19,178 nt of DNA from Cenarchaeum sp. SB0662_bin_33. Lineage in GTDB: Archaea > Thermoproteota > Nitrososphaeria > Nitrososphaerales > Nitrosopumilaceae. The stretch covers positions 1 to 19,178 of the forward strand of contig VXON01000027.1 of NCBI GenBank assembly GCA_009840065.1, in the 5' to 3' direction. Both the position numbers and the translations under genes were made by a program. The notes beneath the pieces were generated by a model. That model did no database searches. It was not told where the DNA came from and saw nothing but the letters and a program-made list of their open reading frames with translations. Each line of letters begins with the position of its first letter. The stretch's first letter is position 1. Below are positions 13,861 to 19,178 of this stretch, piece by piece.

Positions 13861-14601
13861 ATGTTGTCCGATAAAGTTGCCATAGTCACGGGCGCAAGTA
13901 GTGGTATTGGAAGATTCACGGCCAAGAGCCTTGCAAAGAGTGGAGTTCGGGTTGTCTTAGCAGCTAGGAGGCATAATAATCTGGATGAGCTGGCAACCGA
14001 GATTAAGGATGTGGGAGGCCAGGCCTTGCCCTTTGTGGCCGATGTTGCACAGCGACAAAGTTGTGAAGACTTGATACAATACACTATGGAGCAGTGGGGC
14101 CGGATAGATGTTTTAGTAAATAATGCGGGTCTTATGCCCCTCAGTTTGGTAAAAAACCTCCATGTAGACGAATGGGACAGGATGGTTGATGTAAACATCA
14201 AGGGTGTGCTGTACTGTACCGCCGCCGCCCTGCCACACATGCTAGCGGCAAAGTCAGGGCATATAGTAAATGTATCATCAGTTGCAGGTCGCATTGTATT
14301 TCCCGGGGGTAGTGTGTATTGTGCAACAAAACATGCACTTACGGCCTTTAGTGAAGGATTACGGCAAGAGTTAAGCACTCGGGAGAATATTCGAGTTACA
14401 TGTATTGAACCAGGGGCTGTTGCCACCGAGCTCACCAATACGATAACCGATGAGGCTCTACGGAAATTTGTAGAGAATACAAAGAAGATGGAGATATTGC
14501 AGTCCCAGGATATAGCAGATGCCATACTATACGCAGTAGGCACCCCAAACCATGTCAATGTCAATGAGATATTAATTCGCCCCACTGCACAGGAGAGATA
14601 G
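13861..14601 (+). CDS. Short-chain dehydrogenase/reductase (classical SDR)
   Basis: An NAD(P)-dependent oxidoreductase of 246 residues with a Rossmann fold. It has the cofactor motif TGASSGIG (10-17), AARR (35-38, basic residues after strand 2 that favour NADPH), NNAG (87-90), the catalytic serine in NVSSVAG (S139/S140), and YCATK (Y153, K157), followed by the PG motif in EPGAVATEL. These are the features of classical SDRs of the YdfG/NADP-dependent hydroxy-acid type. The substrate cannot be deduced. The next gene begins 1 nt after its stop, so the two form an operon. A short dyad (13841-13845 with 13852-13856) lies just upstream of the ATG. Confidence 0.88.
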   Translation: MLSDKVAIVTGASSGIGRFTAKSLAKSGVRVVLAARRHNNLDELATEIKDVGGQALPFVADVAQRQSCEDLIQYTMEQWGRIDVLVNNAGLMPLSLVKNLHVDEWDRMVDVNIKGVLYCTAAALPHMLAAKSGHIVNVSSVAGRIVFPGGSVYCATKHALTAFSEGLRQELSTRENIRVTCIEPGAVATELTNTITDEALRKFVENTKKMEILQSQDIADAILYAVGTPNHVNVNEILIRPTAQER

Positions 14602-14602
14602 T

Positions 14603-15736
14603 TTGGAAGATGCGCCCCACGTTGTTATATTGGGTGGTGGATTTGGGGGTATATCCACCGCGCTAGAGATTCGCGCCAGACTGTCCACCTCGCAGGCCCG
14701 CGTCACGGTTGTAGATAAAAAGGACTGGTTCATGGTGGGCTTTGCCAAACTCTGGATAATTCGAGGAACACGTACATTTGAAGAGTCCACCGCCCCATTG
14801 GAGAACCTCTCAAAGAGAGATATAGGGTTTGTCAAGGCGGATATACTGGATTTAAACACTGTCCAAAGACAGGTGGATACGTCCAAGGGACGGCTATCCT
14901 ATGATTATCTGGTGGTGGCAATGGGTGCACACCTAGCGCCAGACCAGATACCAGGTCTGGCAGAATACGGTCTTAACCTGTATGATCACAACCATCTAAG
15001 GGCCATACGTCAAAAACTAATAGACATAAAGTCGGGCTCTGTTGCCATAGTCATATCATCCATGCCCTACAAGTGTCCTCCGGCGCCCTTTGAGGCTGCC
15101 ATGCTTATAGACTCGCTACTCAGCGAAATAGGTAGTCGCGAATCCATATCATTGGATGTATATAGTCCAGGCCCCATGACGCTGCCTGCGGCAGGACCCA
15201 AAATTAGTGAGCGTATACTAGATATGATACAGCAGAAAGACATATACTTTCATGGATCACACAAGTTGCTTTCAGTGAACAAATCAGAGATTATATTTGA
15301 GGATACGACCAAAAAGTTTGACATACTGCTAGCCATTCCACCCCACGTAGTGCCAGCTGTGGTATCCGATTTAACCAATTCAGAACCATTCATCAAGATA
15401 GATCGTTTTGGCAGAACGCACATACATAACATCTATGCGGTCGGGGACATTACCACACTGTCAGGCGGCAAGGGTCCGGTTCCAAAGGCAGGTGTGTTTG
15501 CCGAAGGAGAGGGAGCAGTAGTCGCTAGGGATATAATATCAAAGATACTAAATGATGATGCACCACAACCCTATGACGGGAAGGGGGGCTGCTTCATAGA
15601 GTCCGGTCAGAACACAGCGTCCATAATACAGGTGGATGCCTTTGTTCCATCAACCACACTAAGCGACTCCACACAATCCAATCTTGAAGAGAAGATACAG
15701 TTTGAAAAAGATCATTTAGAAGGCTGGCTGGGTTAG
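14603..15736 (+). CDS. FAD-dependent oxidoreductase, sulfide:quinone reductase-like
   Basis: A two-dinucleotide-fold flavoprotein of 377 residues. FAD-binding motifs are VVILGGGFGG (7-16), VVAMGA (104-109) and IYAVGD (277-282). The segment YKCPPAPFEAAML (156-168) is characteristic of sulfide:quinone oxidoreductase and flavocytochrome c sulfide dehydrogenase. Only two cysteines are present, C158 and C330, placed like the redox-active pair of that family; the third cysteine of some bacterial and archaeal enzymes is absent. It lacks obvious membrane helices but may associate peripherally through its C-terminus. TTG 14603 is the only good start, 1 nt after the SDR stop. Sulfide or another thiol/persulfide may be the substrate; NADH dehydrogenase type II is less likely. 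Confidence 0.8.
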   Translation: MEDAPHVVILGGGFGGISTALEIRARLSTSQARVTVVDKKDWFMVGFAKLWIIRGTRTFEESTAPLENLSKRDIGFVKADILDLNTVQRQVDTSKGRLSYDYLVVAMGAHLAPDQIPGLAEYGLNLYDHNHLRAIRQKLIDIKSGSVAIVISSMPYKCPPAPFEAAMLIDSLLSEIGSRESISLDVYSPGPMTLPAAGPKISERILDMIQQKDIYFHGSHKLLSVNKSEIIFEDTTKKFDILLAIPPHVVPAVVSDLTNSEPFIKIDRFGRTHIHNIYAVGDITTLSGGKGPVPKAGVFAEGEGAVVARDIISKILNDDAPQPYDGKGGCFIESGQNTASIIQVDAFVPSTTLSDSTQSNLEEKIQFEKDHLEGWLG

Positions 15737-15930
15737 TCTGCATCATTCTTTCTCATATGTTCCAGCAGTGCCATGAGCTCCTTGCCAAGCTTAACATCCG
15801 GACCCAGGGCCTCAACAGCTTTCTTTTTTAAATCCTCATTCTCTAGTCTCATCCTCACCTTCTCCATGCAGTCTATATGGTCCCTGCCCGTGGCAGATAT
15901 ACGATTACAGATTGAGCATTTCAATAACAT
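15733..15930 (-). CDS. Small zinc-binding-type protein (CxxC...HxxC)
   Basis: A 65-residue protein starting MLLKCSICNR with C5, C8, H18 and C21, a compact CxxC/HxxC zinc knuckle, followed by a charged helical tail (about 22-62). ATG 15930 lies 24 nt from the centre of an AT-rich promoter element; ATG 15936 is also possible. The TAA stop overlaps the stop of the flavoprotein gene by 3-4 nt on the opposite strand. No function is known; a nucleic-acid or protein adaptor is possible. It is divergent from tRNA-Pro. Confidence 0.65.
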   Translation of the reverse strand: MLLKCSICNRISATGRDHIDCMEKVRMRLENEDLKKKAVEALGPDVKLGKELMALLEHMRKNDAD

Positions 15931-15947
15931 AACCATAAAAAAACGAC

Positions 15948-15960
15948 AATTTAATAATTT
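15948..15960. promoter_or_regulatory. Shared bidirectional TATA element
   Basis: AATTTAATAATTT is nearly symmetrical. Its centre is about 24 nt from the ATG of the zinc-protein gene on the minus strand and about 28 nt from the first base of tRNA-Pro on the plus strand. One TBP-binding element may serve both, or two overlapping ones. Confidence 0.5.
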
Positions 15961-15981
15961 CAAGATATGTGCTCAATGTAT

Positions 15982-16059
15982 GGGACCGTCGTCTAGCTTG
16001 GCCATGATGCTAGCCTGGGGTGCTAGAGGTCGTGAGTTCGAATCTCACCGGTCCCACCA
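15982..16059 (+). tRNA. tRNA-Pro (anticodon GGG), CCA encoded
   Basis: The cloverleaf is complete. Acceptor 15982-15988 pairs with 16049-16055. The D arm is 15991-15993 with 16006-16008. The anticodon stem CTAGC/GCTAG (16010-16014, 16022-16026) has loop CTGGGGT, giving anticodon GGG at 16017-16019. The T arm is GTGAG/CTCAC with loop TTCGAAT. A73 is at 16056 and the genomic CCA at 16057-16059. No intron is present. An AT-rich element about 28 nt upstream is the likely promoter. GGG reads CCC and CCU proline codons. Confidence 0.95.
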
Positions 16060-16520
16060 TATACGACTGAACCTAGTTTTTGTCACAACAGTGCAATGTG
16101 TTCATTTGTCGAAGACCGAAGCTGAGTAGAATATCAACCATATACACATCAGTATCAGATCGCCTACTCTGCAATTGGCTCAAATATTATGGCAAGACGT
16201 GAAAAGTATCATTAAAGAGACTCCACGGCGGTTCTTAGAGCCTTTTGAATTAGTGTTCAGAGATCGAACAGAACGCAAGTGTGATCTAAGGTATTCGATG
16301 AGGCACGCAAGATTGTGGGCCCACTAAATCTTGTGGGCGGGGTGTGGTATTCCATATATTATACATCCACCCGAGTAAAGTTTCCGCATGATTAATGAGC
16401 GCATGGTCCGATGTCGTTTGCTCAAGACCACACTGCTTGTTATGCCATACATCGCTGTCTGTGGCGCTCTGCATGACATCAAAGGTAGGTAATCTGGGAG
16501 ATCGACATAATCCCAATACG
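16060..16520. other. Intergenic stretch with decayed-looking frames and a near-palindrome
   Basis: No confident gene. A + strand frame without ATG runs to TAA at 16325-16327; from GTG 16199 it gives 42 codons including KETPRRFLEPFELVF and DLRYSMRHARLW, which look protein-like. A minus-strand frame (16585-16286) overlaps its end. At 16309-16332 lies a near-palindrome (AAGATTGTGGG / CCCAC-TA-AATCTT) followed by a second GTGGGC. These may be remnants of a degraded gene plus a terminator-like structure. Confidence 0.35.
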
Positions 16521-17285
16521 TTACACCCCCAATACACGCAGCAGTCCTTGAAACGTCTCATATGATGGGTTATGTTTGTATGCACGTAATTCCGGTATCA
16601 GTACAGAAGGGCGTGGTGAATCATATATTGTATGTATTTTAGATGCCAATGCCGAATTTACAAACATGCTCTGAGCTCCCGATGTTACATTGGATACACG
16701 CCTGCACAAACTACCACTCTCAAAGTCGATTAGTGTGGGTATGATATTATTATCATCTACAACGACGTGCCGGGATATGTTAGTTAGCTCTCCATGGTCC
16801 AGCCCCAGACAATCCAAGCGAAAACAACTCTCTAATGTATTACGTATGACGTATTTCAAGGACTGTGCATCATTTACCATATTTAGTATCCACTCTCCAA
16901 TACCAAATCCGTCCAAATATTTCATTGCAATAACATTATCATTAAATTTTACCAGATTCGGACCCACGCCCACACCGTTGGCCATTTTTAGTAGGTTGGC
17001 CTCTACCTGCATCGTACTCCTGACAGAGTCAGACCGTCTGATTTTTAAAGCAGTTATCTTATGATCTAGACGGGCCAGCAGTACCACGCCGGAATGACCC
17101 TTGCCTAATATTGATATGTTCTTTATATGTACGCGTCCGGTAAATGATATGCCATCTATGCCCATGCCGGAAAGAACGTTTATCGTATGTATTGTGGAAT
17201 CCAGATCTGCCCGGGGATAGTCCAGAACAATACTGTATTTTTCTGCATCAAGTGTATCAAGTGGAAGAAACGGCGGCCCCATCAT
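16521..17285 (-). CDS. Predicted Ser/Thr protein kinase (COG2112-like, RIO/Bud32-related fold)
   Basis: An atypical small archaeal kinase of 254 residues. It has a glycine-rich loop GKGHSGVV (61-68), the ATP-anchoring lysine K81 (ALKIRR), the paired acid E95 in helix C, the hinge region MKYLDG, the catalytic loop LDHGELTNISRH (162-173, catalytic D163, metal-binding N169), and DFESGS (187-192) replacing the usual DFG. The first 50 residues form a separate N-terminal region. Substrates in this family are unknown; the gene order after thpR and cca suggests a tRNA or RNA-metabolism link. The ATG at 17285 lies within the end of cca (29-nt overlap), a third overlap in this operon. The C-terminus is complete. 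Confidence 0.75.
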   Translation of the reverse strand: MMGPPFLPLDTLDAEKYSIVLDYPRADLDSTIHTINVLSGMGIDGISFTGRVHIKNISILGKGHSGVVLLARLDHKITALKIRRSDSVRSTMQVEANLLKMANGVGVGPNLVKFNDNVIAMKYLDGFGIGEWILNMVNDAQSLKYVIRNTLESCFRLDCLGLDHGELTNISRHVVVDDNNIIPTLIDFESGSLCRRVSNVTSGAQSMFVNSALASKIHTIYDSPRPSVLIPELRAYKHNPSYETFQGLLRVLGV

Positions 17286-18567
17286 CAGACATTATGGGGG
17301 CGGCTTTTTGTTTAATTAAATCATTAAATTGTTCTCCTCCTGTTAGTGTATATGTCTTTATGTCGTCATGCAGGCCGTTTGGTATTCCGGCCACAGAAGG
17401 ATTGGACAGTAAATAGTCCAATATACTAAATATGCTGGCGTACTCCCGCTCATCCAAACATAACAATGTCATGTCATTAGAGACCCAGATAATATTATTA
17501 GTGTTTTTTGCTATAAACCGAGATACAGCGTCCTTTAAAAACACGTTTGGTCCCTGCCGGATGGATATTTTAGATATGCAAAATGACTCCAAAAAGAGAA
17601 AGATGTGTATCCGTTCTTTTGATATAACTATATGATCCCTAATTACTACAAAACCATGTAACTTTAACTGTCGATTCAATGCCGAGAGCGCCTTTTTAGT
17701 CTGACCCCATAAAACATCCAGAACCCTGTTTGTATAACTAAACTTTATACATATTACATTCTCCCAGTGTTCACGACTTTTGCCAGGTTTATTCTCAAAT
17801 ATTTTACGGGATGGATTTTTCAAAAAGGCTCTACATGCAAGTATGAATAATGCAATATTTCTCTTGGATATGGCTGCCGCTAGGTTGCGATTGTTATCCA
17901 CGGGATCGGTGATGGTAATAACAGTGTCAAAGTCTCTAGATTTTTGACCAATTATTTCATTGTTTTTTATATTTGCAATGTTTTGTATTACTTTTAAAAA
18001 CCCTCCAAAATTTAATATCAACACCTCAGTAACATATCCACTAAATCCCTGACTTGCTATTTCAGCACCATATATGTTATAATTTTTAAGAAATTTTTTC
18101 AATACTCGAACCTCGTTCTTTTGAAGTGTTGTAAGGTGTCTCTTCATGTGCTTTGTGTGATACGGGGATCTGTCTGTGGCACTCTGCCATTCCCCCTTTT
18201 TAACATCATAGCAGGGTACCACATTTATTACTACATTATCAACCTCTGCAATAACATATGGGTGTTCAGCATACTTCTCATATGGATTAAACTCCCTAAG
18301 GGCAGTATGGCCTATCTTTTTGAATATTTTTGTAAATGCAGCCTTGGGCGTATCTTTGTAAAATTTTATAAAAACATCAATATCTGCCGAGTTGGCCAGC
18401 CAGGTACCCTTGGCATATGACCCACCCAGATCCACTCCGGTTATCTGGGGAATATTTTTTGTTTCATTTGACACTAGTTTCAAGACCTTGTCTGCTATAC
18501 GAGATGTTGTTTTAGTCTCCTTTTCTGTGGGTAGTATCTCCTGTATCAGATTGTTTATATTGATCAT
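17257..18567 (-). CDS. cca: CCA-adding tRNA nucleotidyltransferase (archaeal class I)
   Basis: Adds or repairs the 3'-CCA of tRNAs without a template, using CTP and ATP. The 436-residue length fits archaeal enzymes. The nucleotidyltransferase signature is GGSYAKGTWLANSADIDVF (48-66), with G49-S50 and metal-binding D62 and D64. The head continues with TDRSPYHTKHM and FSGYVTEVLILNFGGF (about 172-187). Where the third catalytic carboxylate is usually found, before VVPCY, the residue is N115 (VVINVVPCY). The ATG overlaps the thpR stop by 4 nt (ATGA) and the 3' end overlaps the kinase start by 29 nt. Codon use is AT-rich compared with genes before 16,000. In this genome at least tRNA-Pro already encodes CCA, so a repair role is likely. 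Confidence 0.92.
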   Translation of the reverse strand: MININNLIQEILPTEKETKTTSRIADKVLKLVSNETKNIPQITGVDLGGSYAKGTWLANSADIDVFIKFYKDTPKAAFTKIFKKIGHTALREFNPYEKYAEHPYVIAEVDNVVINVVPCYDVKKGEWQSATDRSPYHTKHMKRHLTTLQKNEVRVLKKFLKNYNIYGAEIASQGFSGYVTEVLILNFGGFLKVIQNIANIKNNEIIGQKSRDFDTVITITDPVDNNRNLAAAISKRNIALFILACRAFLKNPSRKIFENKPGKSREHWENVICIKFSYTNRVLDVLWGQTKKALSALNRQLKLHGFVVIRDHIVISKERIHIFLFLESFCISKISIRQGPNVFLKDAVSRFIAKNTNNIIWVSNDMTLLCLDEREYASIFSILDYLLSNPSVAGIPNGLHDDIKTYTLTGGEQFNDLIKQKAAPIMSDDGAAVSST

Positions 18568-19067
18568 GTACAGGTCACCTCGGCAAGGTCTACATATACG
18601 GGCCCTGACGGACTTAGAACGCTCTCTTTAATTTTGAATCTATCCATACTTTGTGTACCCCAGATGTAATCTTCATACTGTGTAATGTTAATTTTATTAT
18701 TCTTTTTCAAACGAGAAATTGTAACGTGTGGTGTAAATTTTTTATCTGTTTTTTTATTTAATGCATGACCTATAATGCACGAGAGGTCCTGTAGTGGTGT
18801 TGGGTCGTTTACGCCAACCCAGATTACTCTGACCGGTCTCCCAAACGTACCAATACCGTATAACATCACATTAAATTTATTAAATTTTATTGTCTGAAGC
18901 GTACTAACTATCTGATGTATACATGACTCGTCTACCTCCCCTAAGAATTGCAATGTAAAGTGTAGATTTTCCTGTTTTACATTTTGACCTCCAATGATAT
19001 CTTGTGCGGTCATTATGTTGTGTCTAATATTATCATCGGTTATATCAGCTGCTACAAACACTCTCAT
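18564..19067 (-). CDS. thpR: RNA 2',3'-cyclic phosphodiesterase / 2'-5' RNA ligase family (ThpR)
   Basis: A 2H phosphoesterase of 167 residues acting on RNA 2',3'-cyclic phosphate ends, historically called 2'-5' RNA ligase (LigT). The two catalytic HxT/S motifs are present: HFTL (36-39) and HVTI (114-117), at the expected spacing of about 75-80 residues. The opening MRVFVAADI is typical. It is the first gene of the thpR-cca-kinase operon and is coupled to cca by a 4-nt ATGA overlap. The pairing suggests a role in tRNA end processing or tRNA splicing. An AT-rich TTAATATT element at 19093-19100 lies about 28 nt upstream; a TATATA stretch at 19079-19086 is closer. Confidence 0.9.
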   Translation of the reverse strand: MRVFVAADITDDNIRHNIMTAQDIIGGQNVKQENLHFTLQFLGEVDESCIHQIVSTLQTIKFNKFNVMLYGIGTFGRPVRVIWVGVNDPTPLQDLSCIIGHALNKKTDKKFTPHVTISRLKKNNKINITQYEDYIWGTQSMDRFKIKESVLSPSGPVYVDLAEVTCT

Positions 19068-19178
19068 TCTACTGCATTATATATAGAATCAATATTAATA
19101 GAATTTCATTGGGTGATGTAATGGTATGAACCAAGCTTTTTTCACAATATGATCAACCAAAATTGAACTCGTAAATGT

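Noticed and set aside
13593..14585. Very long minus-strand open frame (330 codons) opposite the SDR gene
   Set aside because: Antisense shadow of an SDR with intact catalytic motifs; translation is Ser/Thr/Cys-rich and low in plausible structure.
19109..19118. TTGGGTGATG near the window end, matching part of the cassette repeat
   Set aside because: Only 10 bp, and GGTGATG is common as a ribosome-site-like word; no further similarity.

Overview
The window looks like chromosomal DNA of a Thaumarchaeota (Nitrososphaerota) archaeon, probably a group I.1a ammonia-oxidiser relative; the species cannot be told from sequence alone. Grounds: an archaeal-type NMN adenylyltransferase, a TFB transcription factor, a CdvB/ESCRT-III-like division protein, an archaeal (class I) CCA-adding enzyme, archaeal TATA boxes about 25 nt upstream of start codons (leaderless genes), poly-T terminators, heavy ATA/AGG codon use, and small secreted or membrane proteins typical of this group. 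No phage, plasmid, CRISPR or recombinase gene was seen.

Layout. 1-380: edge fragment and promoter region. 387-4332: metabolism, with nadM, a class V aminotransferase, a hemerythrin-like protein and cysC on the + strand meeting a cysQ-like phosphatase and a small membrane protein on the - strand; cysC and the phosphatase overlap tail to tail. 4623-5528: a TFB with a damaged zinc ribbon. 5578-7587: a PstS-like phosphate-binding protein with a dyad across its promoter, and a CdvB paralogue, both on the - strand. 7588-9531 is the strangest part: a 523-bp cassette bounded by a perfect 23-bp inverted repeat that carries the start codons of two convergent small ORFs, a duplicated C-terminal remnant beside it, a small membrane-anchored protein, then a gene-poor stretch with a strongly foldable element (8848-8928), a strong TATA box and a 16-bp perfect palindrome. 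9532-12060: a soluble winged-helix regulator, a membrane-anchored winged-helix protein translationally coupled to a secreted helical protein, and a two-helix membrane protein. 12085-13628: queE and folE of the 7-deazaguanine (archaeosine) route. 13861-15736: an SDR dehydrogenase directly followed by a sulfide:quinone-reductase-like flavoprotein. 15733-16059: a small zinc-binding protein and tRNA-Pro(GGG), divergent from one AT-rich promoter. 16521-19067 (- strand): thpR, cca and a COG2112-like kinase, an overlapping tRNA-processing operon visibly richer in AT than the rest.

Functional links: CysC makes PAPS and the phosphatase may hydrolyse PAP; FolE and QueE are the first and third steps towards preQ0; ThpR and the CCA enzyme act on tRNA. 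The least explained parts are the inverted-repeat cassette, the foldable element at 8848-8928, and the membrane-regulator/secreted-partner pair.
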